64,000 bases of DNA from Helianthus annuus (GCF_002127325.2 NC_035435.2:128813893-128877892), one strand, 5' to 3'. Positions 45,821 through 56,500 are shown, numbered from the stretch's first letter. Program-made: numbers and translations. The notes: a model not told the origin generated them from the letters alone.

Positions 45821-47255
45821 TGTCACGGCCCCCGACCCGGTTTGACCCGTTTCAGGAGCCGCGGGACAGAAATCCCGTGGTATTTAATTTAGGCGACAAC
45901 GGAAGTCTTTTTAAAACAAGATCTTACAATATTTAAAACTGCCCGTTTATATGATTTAGGGATAAAACCCCATAACTTACAATAAGGTGATTTCACTGGG
46001 AAATCTTTATTTTACAAAACATGTTTCTTTTATTAATTTACATTGAGCCACATCTCTAAGCTTGTAGTGCTTCACGACACTTTTCTTGGATCACAATAGA
46101 TCACCTGAAACATGTTTGAAAAAGGTTTTGTCAGCAGGGAAATACTGAGTGAGTTCATTCAGGTTCTATAAAATGACCCTTGGTTATAAAATTACAGCAT
46201 AAGAGCGATTACAATGGTTTATATCTTATATTTATCTGGCGCTCTGTCACAATGGTGACGATGGTCATACCACTATTAGGTCAATGAACCTGAAATAGTG
46301 ATGATTATCCCTAGTAGGTCAATGAACCTAACTGGGAGAAAATTAGTAATGTGCACAATACCCCACTAGCCAGTGATTCAAGATATCCACGACTTAGTCC
46401 CTGTAATTATAACCTTTGAAAATAATTTGGAGTATTGTAAAACAGTTGATAAAAAGAGAATGACTCACCTTGTAGATTTGATGAGCAGTGTATAAGCCTA
46501 CTGATTAGCCTTGATTAACCTAATTTAAATAACAGTGCACACACAAACGGTTTAGTAACTAATACAGCAGTTACGACAATTCACGAGATTAAACCCTCAC
46601 AACGATTTACAAGTGCAATACTTAATAATTCAGCTGATTCACAACGAATGACAGAGTATAGTCCGAGTTCGAACAGCACTCAAACATTCAAGTCGAAATC
46701 ACGATGAATAACAAAGTATAAACTCAATTTGAGCAGCACTTAAACAATCGTTGGATAGTTACAATCGATCGGACGTTGAATCGTAACAGCGATCGAGTTA
46801 TCACCCTGATTGCGGCAGCGATTCGTGAATTGTGTGTGTTGTGAACGATTTCTGCTATAACTCAGCGTATACAGTGAGTTTTTTCGTCGTTCAAGTGCCC
46901 AATTTCAAGTCCCAGACTCCTCTATTTATAGTAAAATTTTGACCCCCCTCGCGTGACGCGAGGGGTCCTGCCCTAGGCTTCGCGTGACGCGAGGCCTCAT
47001 CTATTTTCTATAGATAGCCACGTGTATTTGTAGGCTTGCTGTGTCGACAGTTTCTTAAAATTCGTTTTTGACAACGAGTTATTTAGATAATCGTAACTAG
47101 GGTTTTGCCCCCCCCTGAGTTTTAGGGGCCCTGATCCTGATTCTGAAAGTTCTGAAAATTTTAGGGTTTGTGTAGAATCACTTGGGTGTCTCAATTAGGG
47201 TTTCCTTATTAGATAATTAACATCATAAGTAATGTTTTTAGTGAGAGTTGTTACA
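45821..47255 (-). repeat. 3' LTR of gypsy element A
   Basis: Starts tgtcacggccc and ends gagttgttaca on the plus strand (TG...CA bounded). Polypurine tract (GGTGGGGAGGA on the minus strand) lies just outside at 47256-47268. It contains the palindrome-rich promoter block at 46922-47000. Direct-repeat partner: 51960-53409. Confidence 0.93.
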
Positions 47256-47447
47256 TCCTCCCCACCTTAAGAAAAATCTCGTCCTCGAGATTTACTGGAA
47301 TAAATGAGGATATTTCTGCATCATTTCTGATTCCAACTCCCAAAGTGTATTCTGGTCCTCTCTTTGAATTCTACTTGACTTTGACTAATACTAGTCGTTT
47401 GTGCTTAAGAAACTTGACTTTCTTGTCTTCTATTTGCAGTGGTTTCT

Positions 47448-47816
47448 CTACAATTTCAGCTTTTTATTTACCTCTACATCTTGAAGAGGTACTACCAGGG
47501 ATTCGTCTGATAAACATTTCTTGAGATTGGATACACGAAATACCTCATGTACTCCAGCTAACTCTTCTGGTAGTTGTAAACGATAAGCAACTGGTCCTAT
47601 ACATTGGATCACTGGAAATGGTCCTACGTACCTTGGACTTAGCTTTTCTTTCTTACCGAATCTAACAACTTCTTTCCAAGGAGATTTTTTCGATAGCATT
47701 TTGTCTTTAACTTGAAACTCCAACGGCTTTCGTCTATTATCTGTATAACTCTTCTGGCGATCTCTAGCCGTCTTCAGCCTTTTCTTCGTGATATTGAATA
47801 TCATAGTCGTAGTCAC
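47448..47816 (-). pseudogene. Integrase C-terminal GPY/F and chromodomain-side fragment, element A
   Basis: Reads [19 protein letters not shown], then LSPRYVGPFPVIQCIGPVAY and a [17 protein letters not shown] tail. The chromodomain itself (RGPEYT-like) follows in broken frames to about 47330. Joined to RNase H remnants by a large deletion. Confidence 0.85.
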
Positions 47817-48184
47817 TTAGGATTTTTATCCATCTCCTTTGCCTTATGTTTAATTCTTTTTTTTTTTTGCTCAAATATATCTTAAATTCTTATGACTTGT
47901 ATAGACAGTAAACTTACTTCTATACAGATAATGTCTCCAAATCTTAAGGGCAAAATTATGGCTCCTAATTCTAAATCATGAGTGGTATAGTTTTCTTTGT
48001 GCTTTTTCAATTGCCTTGATGCATACGCAATTACCTTTTTGCGTTGCATTAACACGCATCCAAATCCTAACTTTGAAGCATCACCATCTACTTTAAAATC
48101 TTCTGTTCCTTCTGGTAAGGCTAAGATTGGGACATTTGTTAATTTATACCTTAAGATCCTAAAGGCTTCTTCTTGTTTAGGTCC

Positions 48185-48517
48185 TTATTCAAACTTAATT
48201 GTTTTACAGGTTAGCTTAGTTAATGGTATAGCTATCTTGGAAAAATCTTTAATAAATCGTCTATAGTATCCGGCTAAACCTACAAAACTCCTAATTTCCA
48301 TTGCGGATTGCGGAATCTGCCATTTGATAATTGTTGTTATCTTATCAGGATCTATGTGAATACCTTCATGATTCCCCATATGACCCAGAAATTGTACTTC
48401 TGGCAGCCAAAATTCATACTTCGAGAATTTAGCGAAAAGCTTCTCTTTTTTTAACAAAGTTAAGAGTGCATGCAAGTGCTGATAAATAAGTATATCGTCG
48501 ATGAAGATAATTACCAA
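48185..48517 (-). pseudogene. Reverse transcriptase fragment, element A
   Basis: Contains the catalytic FIDDILIY box, FLGHMGNHEGIHIDP, and [19 protein letters not shown] at the RT/RNase H connection. RNase H traces ([12 protein letters not shown]) continue with stops to about 47890. The His-Cys and DDE core of integrase is absent between there and 47816. Confidence 0.88.
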
Positions 48518-48992
48518 TTTATCAAATATAGTTTATAGATCCTATTCATCATGTCCATCAATGCTACAGGTGCATTCGTTAATCCGAAGGGCATGACTGT
48601 AAACTCGTAATGACTATACATAGTTCTGAAAGCAGTTTTAGGTATGTCTTCCTTTTGTACTTTCAATTGATGATATCCGGAACGTAAGTCGATCTTAGAA
48701 AAATATCTAGCTCCTTGAAGTTGATTGAAAAGATCATCAATCCTAGGTAATGGGTATTGATTCTTAATTGTAACTTTATTCTATTCTTTATAATTAATAC
48801 ATATTCTCATCGATTCATCCTTTTTCTTAACAAACAACACTAGTACTCCCCAAGGGGATGAACTATGTTGTATGAAACCTTTACTTAATAATTCATCTAA
48901 TTGAATTTTTAGTTTTAATATTTCTGTGAGTGCTAACTGATAGGGTGCCTTGGCTATTGGTATAGTTTCTGGAATCAGATGAGTCCTAAATT

Positions 48993-49283
48993 CTATCTCC
49001 CTATCTGGTGTAATCCTGGCAACTCTTTTGAGAATACATCTGGGTATTCTGAAACTACAGGAATTTCCTTAAGTTCTTTACTCTTAGTACTAATGATTAC
49101 TGAAATTATATATACTATTCCTTGCTTTCGTTCATAACTAGCAACTTTCATTACTGATATGAACTTCGTGACCTTACGTGGTTTATTTCCTGTAATCACA
49201 ATTACTTCTCCGGCGGGTGCCTGAATTTCTATAAAGTTCTTATCACAGAGAATTCGAGCGTGGTTGGCTACTAACCAATCCAT
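48993..49283 (-). pseudogene. Protease end and RT start, element A
   Basis: MDWLVANHARILCD... continues the retropepsin/spacer region directly after the stop at 49287; it ends at KELPGLHQIGR, just before the reverse-transcriptase start. A single stop separates it from the gag ORF. Downstream RT (48990-48520) has frameshifts and stops. Confidence 0.8.
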
Positions 49284-49286
49284 TCC

Positions 49287-50165
49287 TTACACATTATCGA
49301 ATTCAACTAACTTCATAGATAATAGGGTTGCAGAAAATTTATGACTTAAAAATTCTATTTCTATGTTTTGCAGAACCTTATTTATTTTAACGGAATTCCC
49401 ATCTGCCGTTTCTACTGTAGAAATTTGCCTAATTCTGGTTAAAGGTAAGTTAAGAGTTTGGCAAAAGGAAGTATTTATAAAACTTTGGTTTGCACCAGAG
49501 TCAAATAATACTCTTGTGTAAACGTTGTGAACTAAGAACGTACCGGCTATCACATCTGGAATGAGCTCTGCTTCTTTAGCAGTCAGTTGGAAGGCTCTTA
49601 CATTCCTCTTTGCTCCTTCTGCAGGTTTGGCTTTATTGTCAGATGGTTTGTTCAGTTTTGGACAATCTGGCCTAAGATGTCCAGCTTCTCCACAGTTGTA
49701 GCAGACTGAAAATCTCTTCCTCCTGCAGTCTTCTTCTTGATGCTCTGGAATTTTGCAAAAATTGCAATATCCTTTGCATCTTCCAAAATGCTTCCTTTTA
49801 CAAGAATTACAAAATGGGCTAGTGGAAGATTGCCCATTCCCTCCTTTCTTGAAATTGTTATGGTTACCCGGACGGAATCCTTGGGTAATCTTTTGGGCTA
49901 GTTCCTTCCTTCTATTTTCTTCTCTTGTCCGTACTAGTTCGTCAGTCAGAGTATTGGCTAAATCCACCGCATCATCAATCGTGCGAGGTTTCGCAGCCTT
50001 GACGATATTACGGATTTCAGCAATCAATCCCCAAATATAACGAGAAATAAGTACCGGCTCTGGCGAAGCCAGGGTTGGTACTACTCGAGCATACTCGAAG
50101 AATGTCGAAGTATACTTTCGACAATCTACATCCACCATCCGGTGGGTTAAAAACTTATTTGTCAT
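49287..50165 (-). CDS. gag-pr: Gag C-terminal part and protease, element A
   Basis: 292 codons. Capsid end (SRYIWGLIAEIRNIVKAAKP), then three zinc-knuckle-like motifs at about 119-130 (CNSC...HFGRC), 134-147 (CNFC...HQEEDC) and 155-168 (CYNCGEAGHLRPDC, canonical CX2CX4HX4C). A retropepsin active site LFDSGANQSFI is at about 220-230. It ends at FDNV with a stop, after which the protease continues in the next ORF. Start codon not certain. Confidence 0.88.
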   Translation of the reverse strand: MTNKFLTHRMVDVDCRKYTSTFFEYARVVPTLASPEPVLISRYIWGLIAEIRNIVKAAKPRTIDDAVDLANTLTDELVRTREENRRKELAQKITQGFRPGNHNNFKKGGNGQSSTSPFCNSCKRKHFGRCKGYCNFCKIPEHQEEDCRRKRFSVCYNCGEAGHLRPDCPKLNKPSDNKAKPAEGAKRNVRAFQLTAKEAELIPDVIAGTFLVHNVYTRVLFDSGANQSFINTSFCQTLNLPLTRIRQISTVETADGNSVKINKVLQNIEIEFLSHKFSATLLSMKLVEFDNV

Positions 50166-50255
50166 TTGTTCCTTTTCATATTCGGGACAGAATTTTCTTT
50201 CTACAAAGCTCTATTCTTCCCAGTTCATAGCATACGCCATCCTTCTTCCTTTTGC

Positions 50256-50786
50256 TTATAACACCGTATTCCACCATTCTAGCGCCCCTTCTTTGAAAAG
50301 GTTTGACGCGTACATGACCTGATCATCCTGTGCACATTTACTTATGGCAATTACTGCCTCGGTTTTCTCTAACCAACGCAGTGCCGCAGTTGCTCCTTCA
50401 TTGCCTGCAAACTCAGATGGTTTACAAGCAAGAAATTCTTTGTAAGTGCAACCAGGCGTTGCAGCTTTCATTTTCTTAGGGAGCGGAGCTTGTCGTGGTT
50501 CATTATCATGATTAACATGATTATTGCCTCCGTTTACGCTATTACTGAAGTTATCTTCAGAAATACGTTTGCTAGGAACGATTTGTTGTGGTTCTATTGG
50601 ATTTTTAACAGCAGCAACGATTGCTGGAATAGCATTGGTTATCCCTTGAGCAACTATTGCTGGAATAGCGTTAGCTATCCCTTGAGCAATGATATTTTCT
50701 ATATCCTGCCTAGTCATATATTGATCCCCCGGTTGTTGTTCAGATTGATTAACCTCATTAACTGGTTCATTATTAGCGTTTTCCAT
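50256..50786 (-). CDS. gag: Gag N-terminal part, element A
   Basis: 176 codons from ATG at 50786 (MENANNEPVNEV). A duplicated IANAIPAIVAQGITNAIPAIVAA helix-like segment is followed by the retrotransposon gag start CTYKEFLACKPSEFAGNEGA, a capsid region WLEKTEAVIAISKC and LEWWNTVL. It stops at 50256, just before the conserved gag middle; about 90 bp with stops separate it from the next gag ORF. So gag is split by mutation. Confidence 0.85.
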   Translation of the reverse strand: MENANNEPVNEVNQSEQQPGDQYMTRQDIENIIAQGIANAIPAIVAQGITNAIPAIVAAVKNPIEPQQIVPSKRISEDNFSNSVNGGNNHVNHDNEPRQAPLPKKMKAATPGCTYKEFLACKPSEFAGNEGATAALRWLEKTEAVIAISKCAQDDQVMYASNLFKEGALEWWNTVL

Positions 50787-51057
50787 CTGATAACTAATTT
50801 ATAGATAAATAATTAGTATACAAGAAATAATCCAATGTCACACTTAATTGCACATAATCACATAAACGAACAAAATTTGCAAATTTTCTAAAATTTCATT
50901 TGTTTTATTGATTATATCATGCTTCTATTTACAACCGTTTTATTATTTATTTTACACATACTGATTTTACTATTACTATTACACAACCACAGTTCCATAA
51001 ATCCCCTATCCTTTGTTAGATGATATTCTAGTAACGGCGTTCCCTCTCATCGTATTT

Positions 51058-51588
51058 TCAGGAGATCTGTCCCCCAATCTCTTGGATCTTATTCCCAGTA
51101 TCCATTAGTTCTTTACTAAAGCGAAGTTCAGCCGTATTCTCGTTACTTATTGGTGGATTTGGTAAAGGTTCTGAATTGAACTGAGGAAAAAGCTTATAGG
51201 GATGGTTTTGTAACTGTATTTCATTAGTCAACCATTCGTCTATTTGCGAGTGGATTGAAGGATTTGGAATAGCTGGTTCTAAGTTCATTGGTAGTTGTGT
51301 TTCAAGAGAGTGAATAAAAACAGTTTCATTATCAGGCTTAATAGTATTATAGCTTGCCATTATAAAATCTAGTTTTTCCTGAGATGGTAACCCCTCAATT
51401 TGCCTAGAGTTTTCCCCAATTTCCATTTTCTTGGATTTCTCGAGAGGTAAAGTGTTGAATTCTATAGGTTCTTCTATGTCTGGTATATACCTATTGAAAT
51501 CTCTGGAAACCTCTATGCTTACCGGATAGAGATTTAAATTCTGAAGGGCGTCAGACAAGTTACTCATGCTGTTTAGCAAAATACACAC
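51058..51588 (-). CDS. Open reading frame upstream of gag in element A, unknown function
   Basis: A 176-codon ORF lies between the PBS and gag, on the sense strand of the element. It is acidic/polar, with DALQNLNLYPVSIEVSRDF and IEEPIEFNTLPLEKSKK, and has no transmembrane or zinc motif. A start at the later Met (MSNLSDALQ, codon 8) is also possible. It resembles no gag or pol domain I know. It has stayed open while pol decayed. Possible roles (leader protein, extended gag, captured fragment) are guesses. Confidence 0.55.
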   Translation of the reverse strand: MCILLNSMSNLSDALQNLNLYPVSIEVSRDFNRYIPDIEEPIEFNTLPLEKSKKMEIGENSRQIEGLPSQEKLDFIMASYNTIKPDNETVFIHSLETQLPMNLEPAIPNPSIHSQIDEWLTNEIQLQNHPYKLFPQFNSEPLPNPPISNENTAELRFSKELMDTGNKIQEIGGQIS

Positions 51589-51937
51589 AATTACTAAGTT
51601 AAAATTTATAACAAAATTTTATAGAAAAACTTTTAAATATTATTACATACTGGGTAACTACCAAAACAACTGAAAATTAAAATACATTAGGTTTTATTTA
51701 TAAATTTATTTATTTATTTACTGAATCAAGTTTCTGGCTTATATTTAATAAGGGTGCTAAAACTTGAATCAAAATATTTAAAGATTTGTATTTACTGCTA
51801 CAGTGGCTAGCATATAAAGATCTGCCCATACTGTACACAATTAGTCAGATAATAAAACACATAATCACAAAATAGCAATTAATAAAAATTAAGTATTTTC
51901 TAAATATTTAATTGGCTTAAATCAGTAGCTTGATAAG

Positions 51938-51951
51938 TGGCTCTGATACCA
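51938..51951 (-). other. Primer binding site, initiator tRNA-Met
   Basis: TGGTATCAGAGCCA on the minus strand, complementary to the 3' end of plant initiator tRNA-Met, 8 bases inside the 5' LTR edge. The same 14 bases occur at 62404-62417 in element B. Confidence 0.92.
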
Positions 51952-51959
51952 CCTTTTTC

Positions 51960-53409
51960 TGTCACGGCCCCCGACCCGGTTTGACCCGTTTCAGGAGCCG
52001 CGGGACAGAAATCCCGTGGTATTTAATTTAGGCGACAACGGAAGTCTTTTTAAAACAGGATCTTTCAATATTTAAAACTGCCCGTTTATATGATTTAGGG
52101 ATAAAACCCCATAACTTACAATAAGGTGATTTCACTGGGAAATCTTTATTTTACAAAACATGTTTCTTTTATTAATTTACATTGAGCCACATCTCTAAGC
52201 TTGTAGTGTTTCACGGCACTTTTCTTGGATCACAATAGATCACCTGAAACATGTTTGAAAAAGGTTTTGTCAGCAGGGAAATACTGAGTGAGTTCATTCA
52301 GGTTCTATAAAATGACCCTTGGTTATAAAATTACAGCATAAGAGCGATTACAATGGTTTATATCTTATATTTATCTGGCACTCTGTCACAATGGTGACAA
52401 GTCACAATGGTGACGATGGTCATACCACTATTAGGTCAATGAACCTGAAATAGTGATGATTATCCCTAGTAGGTCAATGAACCTAACTGGGAGAAAATTA
52501 GTAATGTGCACAATACCCCACTAGCCAGTGATTCAAGATATCCACGACTTAGTCCCTGTAATTATAACCTTTGAAAATAATTTGGAGTATTGTAAAACAG
52601 TTGATAAAAAGAGAATGACTCACCTTGCAGATTTAATGAGCAGTGTATAAGCCTACTGATTAGCCTTGATTAACCTAATTTAAATAACAGTGCACACACA
52701 AACGGTTTAGTAACTAATACAGTAGTTACGACAATTCACGAGATTAAACCCTCACAACGATTTACAAGTGCAATACTTAACAATTCAGCGGATTCACAAC
52801 GAATGACAGAGTATAGTCCGAGTTCGAACAACACTCAAACATTCAAGTCGAAATCATGATGAATAACAAAGTATAAACTCAATTTGAGCAGCACTTAAAC
52901 AATCGTTGGATAGTTACAATCGATCGGACGTTGAATCGTAATAGCGATCGAGTTATTACCCTGATTGCGGCAGCGATTCGTGAATTGTGTGTGTTGTGAA
53001 CGATTTCTGCTATAACTCAGCGTATACAGTGAGCTTTTTCGTCGTTCAAGTGCCCAATTTCAAGTCCCAGACTCCTCTATTTATAGTAAAATTTTGACCC
53101 CCCTCGCGTGACGCGAGGGGTCCTGCCCTAGGCTTCGCGTGACGCGAGGCCTCATCTATTTTCTATAGATAGCCACGTGTATTTGTAGGCTTGCTGTGTC
53201 GACAGTTTCTTAAAATTCGTTTTTGACAACGAGTTATTTAGATAATCGTAACTAGGGTTTTGCCCCCCCTGAGTTTTAGGGGCCCTGATCCTGATTCTGA
53301 AAGTTCTGAAAATTTTAGGGTTTGTGTAGAATCACTTGGGTGTCTCAATTAGGGTTTCCTTATTAGATAATTAACATTATAAGTAATGTTTTTAGTGAGA
53401 GTTGTTACA
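51960..53409 (-). repeat. 5' LTR of gypsy element A
   Basis: Partner of the LTR at 45821-47255. It has an extra 16-bp copy of a 'cacaatggtgacaagt'-type module near 52390. It drives the element in the minus direction; a TATA box is at 53077-53086. Confidence 0.93.
53077..53155 (-). promoter_or_regulatory. LTR promoter: TATA box with two CGCGTGACGCG palindromes
   Basis: Minus strand CTATAAATAG (53077-53086) is a canonical plant TATA box. Directly upstream of it lie two hairpin-forming blocks: cccctcgcgtgacgcgagggg (53100-53122) and gcttcgcgtgacgcgaggc (about 53131-53150). Each holds a TGACG core, the bZIP/TGA-factor site type. The same arrangement is in the 3' LTR (TATA 46922-46931). Binding is an inference. 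Confidence 0.6.
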
Positions 53410-54470
53410 GCAAAAGCATAATTTTATTTTGAACTGCGGGCAAAGACGTAATTTTAAACTAGGGGCAAAACCGTAATTTTAAAGTGGATATAAAATAATA
53501 AGCTAGTGTAAAATCATAATTTTGAGCCGGGGGGTGGGGACAAAATTTTATTTTGAATGGGGGCGAAAACGTAATTTTGGCTGAGGGTAAAAGCGTAATT
53601 TTTTTACGAAGGGCGAAATCGTTTTTTTTTTAACTCGGGGCAAAAGGGTAAATGTATTTTGAAGTTGGGGCAAAACCGTATTTTTTAACTGGTGGCAAAA
53701 ACGTAATTCTAAAGTGGGTATAAAATAATAAACTGGTTGGTCAAATGGGTATTGCTCGACGCCCATTTAAACCAATGGTAGAGAAACACTATTTCGGGGT
53801 AAAAACGTAAGTTTAAAGTGTTTATAAAATAATTAATTGGTTGGTCAAATAAGGAAGGGGCGGCCGTCCATTTCGACCAATGGTAGGGAAACACTATTCC
53901 ATGCCATGGTTTTTCTAGATGTAGTAAATTCTTAATGATTTAATTCAATTTTGGTGAGGGTTTTCCTTTTCTTTTTATATTGGTTAAACAACCAAATTAC
54001 AAATTTGCTATTATACTGTTCATTCACTTTGTTTTTTAATATAAGGATAATAACACTAATATTAATTATACGATGCCTATACGAGACTTATACTATACTA
54101 TACGATACAATACGATTAATAATGTATAAAATGTTTGTAAAAAAACTAATATTGTATAAAATGTTTGTAAAAAAAAACTAATATTTTTATAAAAGATTGC
54201 TAAAACGATTAATACTGTATAAAATGTTTGTAAAAAAACCTTATATATGCCCCATATTGGCCTATATGTGGCATATATGGGGCATGAGTCATATATGAGA
54301 CCTATACAAGGGGTCCTATATGCCATGTATTGGCCTGTACGCAGCGTATAGGAACAGCCAAACCAGAAACTGACATGAGTCAGGCACTGAGTTTCATGTA
54401 ACCGTATACGCCACGTATAAGCCTATACGAGGCAGAGAGTGTGTAAATAGGCAGATAGGGTGTGTGGATA

Positions 54471-55112
54471 GAGAAATAGAAAGATTTAAATTAAATTTTA
54501 GTTGGATTTCATCAAACAGAACAGACTGATTAAGAGCCTATTTTTTCTACTCACACAGGTCCCCGAAGGCCCCCGAGTCCTTAGGGACGGCCCTCAGGTT
54601 TCCTACATATTGTAGCGCACCCTCCCTTGTAATAGTGAGAGAGCAAGTGAACTAATCAGAGTTATATTATATTGCTTCTTAATGTTCTTATATGTTCTTC
54701 ATTCCTATAATCATTCGACGCCGAGTATTATAATATCTTTTGGTAATATTCATCGTTATTCCGTGGATTCCATGTCTGTCGGTAATCCGTTAGTGAATAT
54801 TCCTGTAATGATTCGTCGATAATATCAGTAGTTGATTCATCCATGAAGTCCTTACTCACGTCTAGGTTTCCCACGAATCTTCACCGCGGTTCCTACCTTC
54901 GCCAATTAAAAAATAACTTATAGATATGTCCTCAAGTCACTCCCAATCAACTAAAATGCTACAAACAAGTCTTAGGCCATCCGTAGTCATAAAGCCCTTT
55001 GTGGGGCGTTATGCGACACGTGTCGTGCCACGTCATACAGGGGCTTTATGGGGCGTTATATCACTAGAGCCCGTAGTCATAAAGCCCCTACCCATCAATA
55101 CCTAATTATTAA
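54471..55112. other. Retroelement and MITE remnants
   Basis: No gene. 54600-54720 (tgtagcgcaccctcccttgtaatagtgagagag...) looks like an eroded Copia-type LTR edge. 54966-55085 has inverted 'cgtagtcataaagccc' and 'gggctttatgggg' modules around a cgacacgtgtcg palindrome, a MITE-like hairpin. The five bases before element B (attaa, 55108-55112) are its presumed target copy. Confidence 0.45.
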
Positions 55113-55668
55113 TGTCACACCCCCAAAATCCACACGCGGAATACCACCGCTTGGAGGCGTGACATGACCAGGATCAAGTCATCAATCATATTGAACATAG
55201 TGTACAATAATTAAAGTAGTTCGTAAAACCCCATTTCAATACAATTGATGTTCAAACCAAACAAAACATAATTTGAGTAGCGGAAGCATAAGTATGTAAA
55301 CCCAAAGTGAATCATAAGTTCAAATGTTTAAACGTTTAACATGGCATCCACGATCCATGTCCCACAACGACCTGCTCCTCCCTGTGCAAGCTCCATATGT
55401 ACCTAAGGTCCTGCAAGGCATGCAACAGAGAGTCAACAACTAGTTGAGCGAGTTCACAGAAAGTAGGTTCATAATAACAAGTCGTATGTTCATTTAGTGG
55501 GGGCTTCCCATGTATGTATGTACAACTAGAGGGGGGTTTTCCCTGATTATATGTATTACTAGCAGGGGTTTCCCATGATTACATTTATTTCCAGTGGGGG
55601 ATTCCCACGTTTATCTTTACTAGACTATCGTAACCATGAATGTTCTTCTTAACCCGAGAACAGGAATA

Positions 55669-55880
55669 CGTACAAGGTTACGTAGGTTTTACGTGAGTGC
55701 CCTTCCCCGAGGACAGTGGTACGCGTGGGGTTTACGTAGGTTTTACGTAAGTGTCCTTCCGGCCCGGAAGACAGCAGTGGGTATGAGTTTACGTAGGTTT
55801 TACGTAAGTGTCCTCCCGACCCGGGAGACAATGGTATCTACTAGTTTACGTAGGTTTTACGTAAGTGTCCTGACTAACCC
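55669..55880. repeat. TACGTA-rich tandem array in LTR B
   Basis: Four units of 54-57 bp each carry acgtaggttttacgtaa followed by a variable GC-rich hairpin (ccttccggcccggaag, cctcccgacccgggag). Eight TACGTA hexamers and one TACGTG lie within about 210 bp; TACGTA is the A-box bZIP core. Repeated in the 5' LTR at 62958-63170. Peptide repeats (RRFYVSVLP) on the plus strand are a by-product. Confidence 0.85.
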
Positions 55881-56259
55881 GAGGACGATGGTATATAGTC
55901 TAGCAATAGCGTAAGTATGAGTAATTATCCATTTCAAAACTTCCAACCCATTCCCAACCCGGGAATCCCATGCCTTGGCTGTGTGAACTCACCTTGGTTT
56001 GCTCGGCAGATACACAAAAAAAGTCACTTGAACTAAGAGTGGTCAACCACGTCCTACCATGGTTACCATACAAGTCAGGTTCGTAATCAAATGGTGCACT
56101 TATGTTCTACACGTATTGTACACAAGTAGTGATCATATCATACACGTATAATCATGGCATATAAATCAACAGATCATTCACGTAAACAAGTCCAAGTATG
56201 CAGCCCAAATGGTTGGGCTCGTAACAGTGTGAAATGTCCAAAACAGTGTGCACGTGTTC

Positions 56260-56500
56260 ATGGTCTCGAGTCGAGACTAGAGATCTCAAGTCGAGACAGT
56301 GCGGTCTCGAGTTGTGCCGGCCTCAAGGTCTCGAGTCGAAACCAAAGAGGTCTCAAGTCATCATGTACTAGTCGAGACTACATGGTCTCGAGTCGCAACC
56401 GAACCCGCAACCGTGGTCTCGGGTTGTGCTGTTGGTGTCGGTGTTGTGGTCTCGAGTCGAGACAGTGAGTTCTCGACTCGCAATCCGTGTCGAGACTGGG
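56260..56500. repeat. ggtctcgagtcgagac palindrome cluster in LTR B
   Basis: At least eight copies of (g)gtctcgagtcg or its inverse occur in 240 bp, several forming perfect palindromes around CTCGAG/CGAGTCGAG. Same cluster in the 5' LTR at 63553-63793; a further copy at 57170. Confidence 0.85.

Larger units (their letters stand above)
45821..53409 (-). mobile_element. Ty3/gypsy chromovirus-type element A, complete but decayed
   Basis: Two LTRs (45821-47255 and 51960-53409) are flanked by a perfect 5-bp duplication gcaaa (45816-45820, 53410-53414). Minus orientation: 5' LTR on the right, PBS, a small upstream ORF, gag, protease, RT and chromodomain remnants, polypurine tract, 3' LTR. By eye the LTRs differ by about 16 substitutions plus a 16-bp duplication in 1.43 kb (about 1%). 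Yet pol has many stops and the integrase core is gone, so the master copy was probably already defective and moved in trans. Confidence 0.92.
45495..53919 (-). mobile_element. Helitron (minus), split by a gypsy element
   Basis: 5' start on the minus strand A/TCTAGAAAAACCATGGCATG at 53919. 3' end: perfect 7-bp stem GCCCCGC/GCGGGGC (45504-45510, 45518-45524), 5-nt spacer, CTAG (45498-45495), then T. Insertion is between A and T. Removing the inserted gypsy element and one target copy leaves about 831 bp, with many gggcaaaa.cgtaatttt modules. Same family as 29038-29645. No captured gene recognised. Confidence 0.85.
45010..54470. mobile_element. Outer TIR element interrupted by a Helitron and a gypsy element
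   Basis: The left end TATTCACACACCC...GCCTATTCACACAC (45010-45040) is matched inverted by the right end (GTGTGTAAATAGGC...GGGTGTGTGGATA, 54440-54470). Both halves contain cgtata.gcctatacg motifs (45045-45400, 54230-54435). The module ataacactaatattaatta is present on both sides of the inner insertion (45453-45471 and 54049-54067). No target duplication is evident. Without the nested Helitron it would be about 1.0 kb. Confidence 0.6.

Noticed and set aside
55636..55914. 92-codon ORF with four RRFYVSVLP-type repeats (and its copy at 62986-63207)
   Set aside because: It is the translation of a tandem DNA repeat in the LTR, open in several frames; not a protein repeat family.
56154..56468. 104-codon ORF rich in Ser/Arg/Cys (identical copy at 63447-63761)
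   Set aside because: Comes from the palindrome cluster of LTR B; identical because the two LTRs are nearly identical.
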